Made by a program: the position numbers and the translations under genes | Origin: Enoplosus armatus | Taxonomy: Eukaryota > Chordata > Actinopteri > Centrarchiformes > Enoplosidae | Length of the DNA stretch: 64,000 nucleotides | Assembly: GCF_043641665.1 (NCBI RefSeq) | Contig: NC_092183.1 | Location: forward strand, 13,908,001 to 13,972,000 | Reading direction: 5' to 3' | Notes under the pieces: generated by a model | What the model was told of the DNA's origin: nothing | What the model saw: the letters and a program-made list of their open reading frames with translations, nothing else | Databases searched by the model: none | Shown here: in pieces, positions 38,301 through 64,000 of the stretch | Layout of the letters: every line of letters begins with the position of its first letter | How positions within the stretch are numbered: the stretch's first letter is position 1

Positions 38301-41300
38301 GACAGGCGCTTGAGTTGGTTGCCCTGGAAACGGTCAAACAGCTCGCGACCCGCACAGGACCCAGGAGGAGGAGCACGGTCGCGCTCACAGCGGAAATATT
38401 AGCGCCAAAGGAAGCCCGGATTTTAGAAATACCGGTACTGAAGTCATGATTCCCCCCTAAGAAAACATTGACCAGTCCCCAGAAAGACTCTAAAACGGTA
38501 TAAATATTTGGATTTTCCACATGTATTTATGCAAATAGCAGTACAATAATATTGTCTGTATCATTTTGTCAAATTAACAGGATGCAAAATGTGCAGCCTC
38601 AGGAAAAGCTCAGGTTGATTTAACACCTGTAACAACCTCTATAACAAACTCATGCAGCACCTAATAAAAATGTGTACTGCCCTGCATTGTGTAGATTCCT
38701 ATAGATCTAGACATACTACATACATATTATTTTCAGGGTTGAGACACTTTTTTGTACTAAAACTGGCAAAGAAAATCCCAAATATGTGATTTAAACCTAT
38801 CGCATCTTCCAGCTGTTGCGGAGGGGGGAAATAAAGCAGGCAGATATCCAGGGTCAGCAATAACAACTTTATTATCTTCTTTTTTCATTATTGTGTCTTT
38901 GTTGTTTAAAGACAATGTTATACGAGTATAAATTAAGGGAGAAAATACACAATTTAAAAAAACAGAAGCGAAACCTCAGTTGAATCCGCAGTTACACCTG
39001 AATACACCTACGTGTATTAGGGGAGTAAGAGTAGTTGTCAAGGCAGGTCAATCACCTTTGGCCTCCTGTACCAGGCCGCTGTTGTGATGTGTCTCATAAC
39101 TTTCATCATCGTACAGATTATTAACGTCACCGCCGTCTCACCACAAAGCCAAGTGAGTCACAGTCAAAGGAGAAGCAGGGTTCAGTTTAGACAAGGCAAG
39201 ACAAAATCTCCCCTTCATTAGTTTACTTCTGCCTCAAAACTGAGCAGCATCGAATGAGAAGGAAACATGTGCCACACATGCACACAAATCAAGCTCATTA
39301 TGCATACAAACAGTATGAAAACACCAACGTAAGAATAATGGCACCTGTGAGAAGGTTGAAATCAGAACCAAAAATAAAAGCAGAAATATTAAAGCTAAAA
39401 ATCACACCACAGTGAATTAAGAGTTGAGATGAAATGAGAGAAACGATGAGAGGGGGTTTACATTAGAACCCTTCGAGATAGGGAAGGCAGATGAAGAGGT
39501 GTTTTTTTTTTCAGTCTACAGTACACTCTCCACATACACTTTGGTTGTTTTTTTCCCTTTCTGCATGAGGCAGACAACTGTTCTCTTTGAAGCAACAGCC
39601 ATGAACTGACAAACCTATGCCTCACTGCGTTATTGCTACAGCTGTCCGATACTGTACAGGCCCTCACTGGGGCAACTTCAGTAGGCAAGTCACCATCAAG
39701 GACTGAGGTCACGTTATTTGGAAATACATTGATTAAAACGTATGATGAGCTCTCCTCTATCATTCATAATATAACATGTAGTCTCAAATATAAAATCATC
39801 TCAAAATATATTAAAGTAAATCTCTAGTAACTTCAAATTGATCGCTGAGAAAGGAAATCACAGACTAACTTTTCGTTTGTAGATGTCATGATACAGAATT
39901 AACTGTACAAAGACACTTTTTACATAGCAAGAAATTATCTTGCAGCAAGAGTGTTACCCTTGATATGATTAAGTGTACACGAGCTCTATCAATAGCTCGT
40001 ATCTATGCACACGAGTCTGTGTGAAGTGGATAGACAAGAGGAAGCAGCAATTAGTCAAATAGTCGATATTTTGGGAAATACGCTTATTCGCAATTTTGCC
40101 AAAAGTTAGACAAGAGCATTGGTCCCACTCTCCTGTCTGTCTGTTCAACATTAGGCTAAAGCCAGCAGCTGGTTAGCTTAGCTTAGCTTAAAGACTGGAA
40201 GCAGGGGGAAACAGCTAGCTTGGTTCTGTCTGAAGATAAATAATTCCAGCAACCAGTAGCTCTAAAGCTCACAATTAACATCTTGTTTGTGAAATTTGCA
40301 CAAAACCCAAAGTGTAAAAATGACAACTTGTGGTCCTATGGGGCATTATGTGTGGGACTATTCCTCGGCCAGGAGCAGTAACTTCCTGAAGATTAAACAA
40401 CCAAGATATAATGTGTTAATTAATTGACTTTAGAGGTGCTGGTAGGGGTTTCTTGTTACCTTTGGATAGAGCCAGGCTAGCTGTTTCCCTCTGTTTCCAG
40501 TCTTTATGCTAAGCTACGCTAACCAGCTGCTGGCTCCAGCTCCATGTTTATCGTAAAGACATGAGAGGTATCAATCTTCTCATCTAACTTTTGGCTAAAA
40601 AAAAGAAATAAGTGTATTTCCAAACATGTTGAATTATTCCTTTAAGCATTCAAGAGATTCAGTGATTGATCAAACTGTGCTCATGACAACCACAAATAAA
40701 AAATGCATTAAAACCTTTTACGTAAATGCGTAGCAGAAGCGTCTTTTGTGCAAAACAACAAAACATCAATCATCATTAATTTCATTATCAAATCATGAAT
40801 TCACAGATTCAGATAGACATCTTACCAGCTCATATTAACATGATGAAAATCTCCTTCACTCTATGTGAATATTCTATGTGAATTTAGTTCTTTTCCAGTG
40901 CATTTTATACATCTTTATGGCCTGCACATCAGAGGAACTGCCAGATATGTTGATCTATGAAATCATCACTGAACCATGGTGACTTATGTGCTAGTATCAA
41001 GGCCTCTATAAAAATATTTTCAGTGTGTTAAGACAGTTTTTGGAAATATAAAACAAGAAATCTGCAGCCAAATTGAGGGTGCCTCTGAGTTAACATCCAT
41101 CTTTGCAGAAACAATCTGGATTAAAAATTAAAATACAGCAAATCCTTCAGGCTCATTCAGTCATTTCTTTTTTTCAGATTTGAACTATGCTGTACAGATA
41201 ACTTAATACGCAGATTAGTATAATTATTCTTCATTTTACAATATCATTCGTTTATCACAAAATATTGACACAAATAGACTAGACGGCAGATACAATACCT

Positions 41301-43456
41301 CCAGCCTTGAATTCTACATTCCTAACAATAATTACAAAAAAATGCTAACTGGTTTTCAAAACTCTTGTCACCGGAGACGTGTAGTGCACAGGTCAGGGGA
41401 CTCTTTCCCTTGTTCAGTCGATTAAAGGCAAAAGACTGAGGGTACCTTCGTGAGCTGATCCCAGATCAGCATGTCCACAAACACTGAATAGAAGGACTAC
41501 ACATGCGAGCTGTGTTGAGCCTGGAGCGGCAGCTGTGGGAGTCCTGGGTGGCGGACTGCACACTGGTGTGCTACAGGAACCAGCCCTGTCTGCTTCTACA
41601 ACCTCTGACCTCCTGTCAGTTGAAGCCACTCTGGACTCCTCAGAGAAACCGCTCCAGTCTCACGTACGGTGGTCCTACTGGAAACATCTGAGCTACAAAC
41701 TAGTGACTGATGGGAGGCTGTGGAGCTAGAGCATTGCTCACTATAGAAACCAACCTGTTCCTGGGTGGTAATTACTGAATGTCTCAGTGAGTTGGTGCTT
41801 TGTATGATCACTGAGAATGATGTCACTGAAAATGGTCACCAAGGATACGGTATGTGTTGCTATGGGAGAGCACCAGAGGACAAGGTAAAGTACATGTAAC
41901 ACCAACACAGAGATATGTACTAACCTATTGTCACCACAGTGAAAAGAGCTTATTCACTTCTTTGATGGAGATTCCTATTAGAGTGACAAGAAAAACCTTC
42001 TAATGTTCAATGTTGCACTAATGTGTTACAACTAAAGGACTGACTACTGCAGCATTTTACTAATGAGAATCACAAATGGAAGATGTCTGAAGCATGTTTA
42101 GATGACTAAAATGCATTGACAGCCAGTTTATATTCAAAATATGAAATGAATATTATTATCTCAACATGGACTATAGTAGACTACTTAACAGACTGTCATT
42201 TCATGTATCTAGAGGGAAGCTCCAACATTCACACCAAATAAAATATATTTCTGCACTGCTGCATATTCAAATATCAGTTAAGATAAACCAGCCTCTACTG
42301 TGAAAGATTTGCCCAATCAATTATTAGCTGTTAAGTGTTGAAAATTAAACAAGTAAATAAGACATCATATCAATAAATACTGATCATCTGTCCAATAGTA
42401 ACTCATGTTATTTCATCCTGCTTATTTTCACAATGACAGAATTTGTTGCTTCTCCAGTTTTATTTCTTTGCAGCAGTTTTTATTTCAAAATGTTCTTTTT
42501 CCAAAGTCATTTTACTTCATAATGCCACTTTGCCTGTCAGCTCATTCAGATCGAGGCCAATCATATACCGGTCTGTGTACGCCCTGTTTGTCTTGAGACT
42601 TTTTGGTAAAAAAAAAAGTAAAATGATAATAGATAATTAATAGAAATAAAAAGGACTTGCAATGAACAATTGTGAAAAATAAGCAGAATGAAAAGGTGTA
42701 TGAAAATTGGATATTGGATATACATTTTGTCTGTAGTTATTTATACAATTTGTTGTGTTTTCAGGATGTCTTTTTTATTTAATCAGTTTTGAACATTTCC
42801 AGACACCATTTTCAGGCCTTAGCCTCTTTCTTAAAAAGGGGCAAATAATGAGCACTTGAAATATTCCTGTGAAGAAAAAGAGGGAACTAATTTAAGATTT
42901 ATAAAGTAGGTCTAGCATCATCTCAATTGTGCTGAATCAAACGGAGGATGATCTTGTAACCTTCAACACTGTTCTGTTTCTATGTGCCGTTTATGACTTT
43001 GTCCCTGTTAGCTGTCAGTCTGTAATCGTGAGCTGCTTTGATATGGGCTTCAGGCCAATCAGTAAAACTCTTAAATGGGGTGAACACAGAAAAGTGCATT
43101 GTGATTAGGATTTAGAGAGCACCTGATTTCAGGAGTGTGCAGGTGCCTTTGTTGTGTGGTGAGTTACAACTCCAACACCACCTCACATCCACATATTATC
43201 TCACGGCTGTTTCAGTATAGTGTCAAAGAGGACTGCTCAGGGATCGCCCCTTCTTTTTCCCCATAGTAAAAACAGAATGAGAGTGCACATTTGGAGGTAC
43301 AGTGTTATCCGAGAGTGCGTGAAACGTACACATTCTCGTGCTCGCAAAAGGTCCACATGGTGCTCATAAGCCAGCTACGCCCCATTGCTGAAGGACAAGA
43401 GGCAGAGCAGTTCCCTGTCCGATGAGGTTAGGAGTGATCCAGGGTCAGTTCCTGGG
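38301..43456 (-). other. Intergenic DNA and probable long osbp2 3' UTR
   Basis: This holds no supported gene. It lies downstream of the osbp2 stop, and AATAAA motifs on the minus strand occur at 38871-38876 and at several places between 42400 and 42800, so the 3' UTR could be short or as long as 4.6 kb. It contains the inverted-repeat element at 40060-40645. A less AT-rich patch at 41490-41730 has overlapping open frames on both strands that I do not accept as genes. Confidence 0.4.
40060..40645. mobile_element. Inverted-repeat MITE-like element
   Basis: The left arm (about 40068-40235) and the reverse complement of the right arm (about 40465-40640) share long stretches: GGAAATAC-CTTATT, GCCAAAAGTTAGA, CAGCAGCTGGTTAGC, TAAAGACTGGAA and GGGAAACAGCTAGC. 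The middle is unique AT-rich DNA. No open frame is present. Size, long imperfect inverted repeats and wording fit a non-autonomous DNA transposon frequent in spiny-rayed fish. I cannot fix the target-site duplication. Confidence 0.75.
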
Positions 43457-57552
<14,096 letters not shown>

Positions 57553-60500
57553 CTGGAAAGGAGAGGTCAGAAGTCACATATACGACATCTTAAACAAGAG
57601 AAGATTACTGGGATTTGTGGGTACACCAATCATTAAAGAGATGATTAACAAAGACGGTGTAGCAGCTGAATCACAAAAGATCTACACACCCTCCTTTTTA
57701 TGATACAGATATTTCCCATTAGAGATTTGCTGAATTCTCACGCTAACATGGCAAACAAATACCCAACTCCTCCATTGCTCAGTAACCTCCACTGCCTAAA
57801 TCAAAGATAACTTTTATAGACAATGAAAGTGTTAAATCAGCGAAGATAGGCATAATGCCCACGTTTCTATGTTTTGGTGTTGTTTGTTAAATAATGAAGC
57901 TGATAAAAAGGCAAAAATATGTTTGAATGATTAAAAGACAAATTACTTTGTCACATTGACAACAAATCATTTTAACAGTGATTAGTACCACTGATGAAAT
58001 TAGTGTTAATTGGACAGCCATTTTGATTTTACAGATGGTTTCATACCCATCTGTAAAATCAATATACCCATTAGACAGCGACCCACTCTGAGCCAGTCAT
58101 ATTTAGTGTTCTTAGAAGCTTATCAAATGCAAATGTAAGCTGTATCAGGGCATTTGAATACAGACAGTTCGTCCATACCCATGAGTCTTTGCAGTAGCAG
58201 CTGCTTTTCACTATGATGTCACTGAAAAGAGGTTGCTCAAGCTTAAACAGAACATACAAGAACAGTGTTGCCGCGTCAGCCTTACATTACACACACATAT
58301 ACACACACATATACTGCAAGCACAAGCACACACACAGAAAGACAGAAATATATCAAGGGTAAGACCAAGGTCCATAAACAGCCTAGTGACATCGTAAAAA
58401 GAAGAAATCCAAAAAGAGAACAGAACTAAAGCAGATGTACACACAATCTTTCTAGAAGAATACATTTTAATATAAATGTCTTTTTCTAACACCAGGGACC
58501 TTTATAAATATTTGCACATCTGTGTATAAAATCTATATTCACATAGAAGAATATTTCCAACATAAGTGTTTCTGTTTTAATAAATCAAGCTAACAAAACA
58601 AGCCCATACGGCTGTGATAAATTAAAAGAACCAGCTTCAATGCTGGCACCAACAATCCCACCTTAGGAGTCATGTATAAAACTCCTGCTACCACTAAAAC
58701 TAGGAAAACAGATAACAGACAAGAAGTCGGGGGAGGGGGAGGATGAGTAAGAGGACACTGTTTATCTCAACAAGGAAAATATATTTCTGTAATAGTGAGG
58801 TTAAAGGTTCGAAAGCAGAGAGAAAGTCTCTCCACCCTCTAATCCACCCTGCAGACCCTCTAATGCTCTACTGTGTCTGGAAACCGCTGTTCTGCTGTCT
58901 CTTACACTCCACCTTACAGAGTATGTTTTGACACATTAAAAAGGACTGTTGTGCAGCTGATAGGAGAGACTGTCACAGTCTTGGTGAGAGGAAGCACTAC
59001 AGCAACACTTTCTCCTAAGAACATGGCAGCTGGCTGTGACCTCGCAGTGGAAGAGACTATCACCTCTGTCAAGTCTATTTACATCATGCAAGTATAACAT
59101 GGATCTCCAACCGGGGGTTGCTGGTCGGATGGCAGTCTCAGGGTTACATCATGTAACGGCAATATACTGAGTTCACATTTGACTGGGACCTTTGTCCAGT
59201 GGAACGTCCAGCTCCACTGAGAAACAAGCATCTGCACTGGACGAATCATTAAGTAGAGCTGATGTTCAACATCCAAAAACACTTACAATGTTTTCAAAAT
59301 GGTTTTAGTTAAATGCAATAGCAGCACCTTGAACAACAATGTCAACAAGTTATTCTAAGTGAGTAACATTTTTTAGTCGTATAGTATAGTATTTAGCCAA
59401 AGCAACCACGACAGTATCAAAGAGCACAACGTATACTCCATTTTGAGGCCAAAACCAATATAAATATTTGAAAAAAAAACACCTCTGGCATTTCTGTAAT
59501 TTGTTCTTATTTACTGGGCGACATATCAGTTCCTTTCACTTCACAAAGTCGGTGGAATTTGTTTTCGGTACAGCCCGGTAAAATGATATTGATATACATA
59601 TCATAAACTAAAATTGGCCAATAATACACATGTCGGGCTCCAATCAAGATTGACCAAGATTACATATATGACCACAAGTCCTCTCACCCAAAGTGAAAAA
59701 GAACCAAGCAGAGTGACTGTAGAAAGAAAAGAAACCAGGGGAGGGTGAGCCAGGGGGAGAAAGAGAGGGGAAGAAAAAAAATCTCTCACCATGTTTGCAT
59801 TCCTGGGCATCCATTTTCACCCAAAGGTAACCAAAGTTCAGCCAGGAAGAAGCAGAAAAACACAGGCCACTGAGTTCTAGGCTCAGAGGCAATGTGTGAA
59901 CATGTTGAATAGGCTTTCAGAGAGACACAACTGTCTGGCCATTAGAGACAAAAGCATAACAGTCCAGCCAAAGGTCAACCCAGCAGCAGCCCTACAGTGA
60001 CAATAAAGCCTGAAGGGAACATGGATCACAAAATGACACTAGCATCCACCCATTACCAGCCAGCAATAGAGTAAGAATCAAATTACACTGGAGTTCAATA
60101 AAGTCACTGCAGAGAAAGGCAGGTAAAGAAGAGGAAAAAGCTGACGACGTAAAGTCAGAAAATTGACTGGAGTTTGTGTCGATAGGACAGCTGCAGTGCA
60201 AAGGAAAGCAAGAGCAAGAGAGAGCAAGTTCAGAGAGAGTTGGAGAGGATAATGATATAAGCCTTAAATTGATAAAGTGTGACTATGGCAGCTTTAAACA
60301 GATAAGCTAGTTGGCTAATTGGTGTAGTTTTAAACTTCCTTCCACGAGGCAACACTAAGCCTGCCCCAAATCATATTTGATTGGATATATTTATGTATAC
60401 ATCCCCGAGTACAAAATGAGTCATCAAAAATATTTTAACGTTCTATAGGAAGTGTAAAGAGGAATAATATAAATATAAAAAATATATTTTGTCATATAAT

Positions 60501-61895
60501 AAGAGATAGCACAACAATTAACACAAGGACAGATAATTAGAACTTGGAAATTTTATTTTTTTTATTTCACTGTGTCTTAAAGGAAATCAGAAAATTAATG
60601 AAAAGCTGCCTCTGGAGATATTAGAAATTGTGTCAAATAACAACTAGCGTTAGATAGATTTATAGAATAAGGATAACTGGATATGTGGTCTTAAAGTGTA
60701 TCTAATTTGAATTTAACTAATTAGCAGCATTGGATATGACAAGTTATTACAATTAACTTTGATCTGTACTTGTCAAATTAAGCCAATTAATAATTAACTT
60801 TTGAAAGCCAAAGTGGTGAGAAGCAACAAGTTTCCTCAAGTTCTAATTAGTATCACCAGGAGCTTGTGTATCACACATGAACAACTAATCACAGTACAGT
60901 AAACCTGAAATGCCAGAAACCAGCAAGTTGGTTTCTTTGCAGGTTGAAACTTCATGGACCAAGGATGGGTTTGTTGAGAGTGTGCAAGGTTCAAGGACCT
61001 CGGTTAAAAGCAGGGCATCATGCTTCCTGCCATCAAGTTTCTTCAAAATCTTGTAGGTTGTGTATCAGTAAGGAGCAGACGAACAAAACAAATGAACATT
61101 GGAGACTGATCCATAGTAACCCCCTCAATGACATCAATCAAAAACATGAGACTATTTTCTGTTGTGATGGAAAACCAAGGTTACTGAAAGGCAAAATCAC
61201 CACTGACTGAGCTACAGTAACCCCAGTGCGCTGCTTCACGTCCACATTTGAGATGTGAAATTACAGAGTAGGGTCTGCATAATATTAGGATAATATACTG
61301 TTGGAGGGGCATTTAGACATTTGTGAAGAAAAAACAAGAGGCTAATGGGGTGAATCCGTCCGAGCACCGAACACATTTTAAATACCAGTGGATTGGCTCA
61401 GGCTGATGCTTTTTTCCAGTGTTAAATAATTTGTACAGCTGGGACATTTAAGAGTAAACTAACATATATGGCTAAATAAATACATTTGCAGCACTGCACT
61501 GAAGCCTTGCTCTTATTATTCACCCTCATTCTGCCAATGAGTTCAGCAGCTCCAGGCGAAGCCACTTAAAAATAAACTGTCACATGTACCAAGGCATATT
61601 TGTTTAGAGGAGACTCTGTTTACAGCACGTCGCCTGCTAAACTAATTCTCTTTCCAAAACCAAGTTGTAAGCTGCAAGAACACACATTTTTGCCGTCGGC
61701 TCTACTGTATAGACACCCTTCAACGACAAGGAAAGACCAGCACACAAAGCTGTCTTCTCTCTAAAATGAAGCCTCCACAAGTATGTCAGAAATGCCCTTT
61801 CTGCAATGTCCTTTTGGCCAGATCCATATAGCGTCAATAAAATGTCAAGCAAGTTTGAATACTGGAGATGAAAACCCTTTAAGATGCCCTAAATA
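57553..61895 (-). other. Intron of osbp2 with no further exon seen
   Basis: The exon at 57302-57552 begins with the last two bases of a split codon, so another exon lies upstream. I searched for PH-domain wording on the minus strand to the right edge and found none, so this stretch is read as intron. It is AT-rich, with CA and (AT)n fragments near 58290-58340. Confidence 0.6.
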
Positions 61896-61897
61896 TA

Positions 61898-61926
61898 CAC
61901 TATATTGCCAAAAGTATTCACTCACC
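61898..61926 (+). repeat. Left terminal inverted repeat of the Tc1 element
   Basis: About 29 bases match the reverse complement of the right end: the outer 21 are identical and the inner part differs at two bases (CACTCACC here, GGCTCACC at the right end). Confidence 0.9.
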
Positions 61927-62031
61927 CATCCAAATAATTGAAATCAGGTGTTCCAATCACTTCCATGGCCACAGGTGTATAAAATCATGCACCAAGGCAT
62001 GCAGACTGTTTCTACAAACATTTGTGAAAGA

Positions 62032-63064
62032 ATGGGTCGCTCTCAGGAGCTCAGTGAATTCCAGCGTGGTACTGTGATAGGATGCCACCTGTGCAACAAG
62101 TCCAGTCGTGAAATTTCCTCGCTCCTAAATATTCCACAGTCAACTGTCAGTGGTATTATAACAAAGTGGAAGCGATTGGGAAAGACAGCAACTCAGCCAC
62201 AAAGTGCTAGGCCACGTAAAATGACGGAGCGGGGTCAGCGGATGCTGAGGTGCATAGTGTGCAGAGGTTGCCAACTTTCTGCAGAGTCAATCGCTACAGA
62301 CCTCCAAACTTCATGTGGCCTTCAGATTAGCTCAAGAACAGTGCGTAGAGAGTTTCATGGAATGGGTTTCCATGGCCGAGCAGCTGCATCCAAGCCATAC
62401 ATCACCAAGTGCAATGCAAAGCGTCGGATGCAGTGGTGTAAAGCACGCCACCACTGGACTCTAGAGCAGTGGAGACGCGTTCTCTGGAGTGACGAATCGC
62501 GCTTCACCATCTGGCGATCTGATAAGACGAGTCTGGGTTTGGCGGTTGCCAGGAGAACGGTACTTGTCTGACTGCATTGCGCCAAGTGTAAAGTTTGGTG
62601 GAGGGGGGATTATGGTGTGGGGTTGTTTTTGAGGAGCTGGGCTTGGCCCCTTAGTTCCAGTGAAAGGAACTCTGAATGCTTCAGCATACCAAGAGATTTT
62701 GGACAATTCCATGCTCCCAACTTTGTGGGAACAGTTTGGGGATGGCCCCTTCCTGTTCCAACATGACTGTGCACCAGTGCATAAAGCAAGGTCCATAAAG
62801 ACATGGATGAGAGAGTTTGGTGTGGATGAACTTGACTGGCCTGCACAGAGTCCTGACCTCAACCCGATAGAACACCTTTGGGATGAATTAGAGCGGAGAC
62901 TGAGAGCCAGGCCTTCTCGTCCAACATCAGCATGTGACCTCACAAATGCGCTTCTGGAAGAATGGTCAGAAATTCCCATAAACACACTCCTAAACCTTGT
63001 GGAAAGCCTTCCCAGAAGAGTTGAAGCTGTTATAGCTGCAAAGGGTGGACCGACGTCATATTAA
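62032..63064 (+). pseudogene. Tc1-type transposase, broken
   Basis: In an intact element this enzyme cuts and pastes the transposon. Start at 62032 (MGRSQELSEFQRG). The first part has the paired-like helix-turn-helix region (SREISSLLNIPQSTVSGII, then SARPRKMTERGQR). The catalytic DDE set is visible across two frames: D in WSDESRF (about 62490), D in FQHDCAPVH (about 62762) and E in DLNPIEHLWDE (about 62865). The frame shifts by +1 near 62521-62530, and TGA at 62630-62632 closes the second frame. Both changes are in the middle of the catalytic domain, so this copy cannot make active enzyme, though intact ends might be mobilised in trans. HDCAPVH has C where relatives usually have N. Confidence 0.9.
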
Positions 63065-63117
63065 ACGCTATGGATTAAGAATGGGATGTCACTTAAGTTC
63101 ATATGCGAGTCAAGGCA

Positions 63118-63146
63118 GGTGAGCCAATACTTTTGGCAATATAGTG
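63118..63146 (-). repeat. Right terminal inverted repeat of the Tc1 element
   Basis: Reverse complement of the left end over 29 bases with two mismatches, followed by the flanking TA. Confidence 0.9.
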
Positions 63147-63307
63147 TATTTTATCACCTGTATATCACTCAGGCCTGGAATAAAAAGTGAAGACTGGGTT
63201 TTACACTAAACCCGTGTCAATAAATAGCCAATCTATGCTGTCTGTGCATCAGAGTGGCCGCCTAGCTCACCCCCTCACATTTCCAACCCTTTCCTCCCCA
63301 ACAACAG

Positions 63308-63537
63308 ATGTTGATGGATGGCTCTCCGTAGCGAAGTCGACACCGACGAGGCAAGGCCAGGAGCCCATTACCACACCAGTCATGCCTCAAGGGCGGACTA
63401 CCCCCCTTCCCCCACAGCCTATCACCTTGGAGAACATCCTGCATCAACACAAATCTGTTTCCAGTTCCCACCATGTCTCTACTGAGCCATCCTCTTCAGA
63501 AGGTGATGATATCATTTACGCAAATATCTGCGTCTGA
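63308..63537 (+). CDS. Candidate terminal exon with ITIM-like tail
   Basis: A long pyrimidine-rich tract ends in CCAACAACAG at 63307. The frame that follows (two bases of a split codon, then VDGWLSVAKSTPTRQG) stays open for 75 codons and ends with GDDIIYANICV before TGA at 63535-63537. The middle is Pro/Thr/Ser-rich (TTPLPPQPITLENILHQHKS). IIYANI fits the ITIM pattern I/V/L/S-x-Y-x-x-I/L/V found in the cytoplasmic tails of inhibitory receptors. The same frame is open further left to 63187. No transmembrane or Ig-type exon is visible upstream in the window, so it would be the last exon of a gene lying antisense in or beside osbp2, or a chance open frame. Confidence 0.3.
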
Positions 63538-64000
63538 GGCAAGCTTGGACACAAGCTTACAGGTCACAGCTCATCAATTCACATTTCAACACGTAAACAT
63601 ACATCCATCTTCCTCCTCAGCATGTGCATAGCTTCTTCACCCTTCACTCCTTCCTTACTGTCCATCTCAATGATGAGTGCAGAAGAGAGAGGGAGAAAGC
63701 AGGAGAATTGGATGTGCGGGAATGTAATTGGGAGAGCAGTAGTCTCTCTGCTGTCCCACAGTCAGGGATCAACTCCCTGCTCGTCCCTGAGGACAGGCTG
63801 TCAGATCAGTGGAGCCAGGCCTCCAGCTGACAAGACGTCACCCTGTGGCAGAAAGACGAGCATGTCGAGAAGCCAAGCACATGGGAGAAAATGCACTGCC
63901 CCTCTGGATTAAAGATGGTATTTAAAGATACTGAAAGGCCTAGAGGGGAAACTAGTGTTATTTCCTGTTATGTTGTGGTTACAAATGTAATGTTCACAGG
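63538..64000. other. Unassigned right edge
   Basis: I see no supported feature. Overlapping frames at 63622-63912 have no splice signals or resemblance to a family that I know. If the exon at 63308-63537 is real this would be its 3' UTR, but no AATAAA appears before the window ends. Confidence 0.4.

Larger units (their letters stand above)
61898..63146 (+). mobile_element. Tc1/mariner-family DNA transposon, 1249 bp
   Basis: Both ends start CACTATATTGCCAAAAGTAT in inverted orientation and are flanked by TA (61896-61897 and 63147-63148), the target-site duplication of this superfamily. Between them is one degraded transposase gene in sense orientation. The element is full length and its inside closely follows the well-known fish Tc1-like consensus, so the insertion is probably young. 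It lies in the osbp2 upstream intron, antisense to osbp2. Confidence 0.95.

Noticed and set aside
41414..41826. Overlapping open frames on both strands in a less AT-rich patch
   Set aside because: No splice signals, no start context and no family resemblance. Similar openness on both strands points to base composition.
61637..61852. A 71-codon minus-strand frame as an osbp2 upstream exon
   Set aside because: Its residues do not resemble the PH domain or N-terminus of OSBP proteins and it lacks matching splice sites.
62461..62985. A 174-codon minus-strand frame inside the Tc1 element
   Set aside because: It is antisense to the transposase; Tc1 elements code one gene in sense orientation.

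Overview
The window is vertebrate nuclear DNA, almost certainly from a ray-finned (teleost) fish. The genes are split into short exons with GT-AG introns and recognisable vertebrate orthologues. The spaces between exons hold long (GT)n tracts, a Tc1-family transposon and dispersed inverted-repeat elements of the kind common in fish genomes. There is no sign of bacterial, plasmid or viral organisation, no CRISPR array, and I could recognise no rRNA or tRNA gene. I worked exon borders out by hand from reading frame, splice-site dinucleotides and phase; all seven multi-exon models stay in frame from end to end. Layout, left to right. (1) 1-6.7 kb: the last coding exon (2830-2897, + strand) and probable long 3' UTR of a gene I cannot name. 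(2) 7528-10161 (+): a complete 4E-BP translation repressor, eif4ebp1-like. (3) 13361-15121 (-): a complete nodal-related TGF-beta ligand, tail-to-tail with the 4E-BP gene. (4) 16083-18285 (-): deoxyguanosine kinase, dguok. (5) 19924-23298 (-): a transcobalamin-type cobalamin carrier, tcn2. (6) 24676-26954 (+): ccdc117, head-to-head with tcn2. (7) 29074-37597 (-): a 28-exon, about 1233-residue coiled-coil protein of centrosomal-protein style, not assigned to a family. (8) 43457-57552 and beyond the right edge (-): the FFAT and sterol-binding half of osbp2; the PH-domain exons are not in the window. (9) 61898-63146: a Tc1-like transposon with nearly identical ends but a broken transposase. (10) 63308-63537 (+): an open exon-like stretch ending in an ITIM-like tyrosine motif. 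The genes do not form one pathway; they are a syntenic block. TCN2, CCDC117 and OSBP2 lie together on human 22q12, DGUOK on 2p13, and the human NODAL partner is EIF4EBP2 on 10q22. Here the nodal partner looks more like 4E-BP1 than 4E-BP2, so the block may be the vertebrate nodal paralogue region that mammals lost. The most unusual items are a 38-codon signal-peptide-like ORF behind a TATA box inside an osbp2 intron (48714-48918), the ITIM-tailed exon near the right end, the unassigned coiled-coil gene with an 87-base in-frame micro-intron, a possible second start in dguok, and FoxH1-like 8-mers in and beside nodal.
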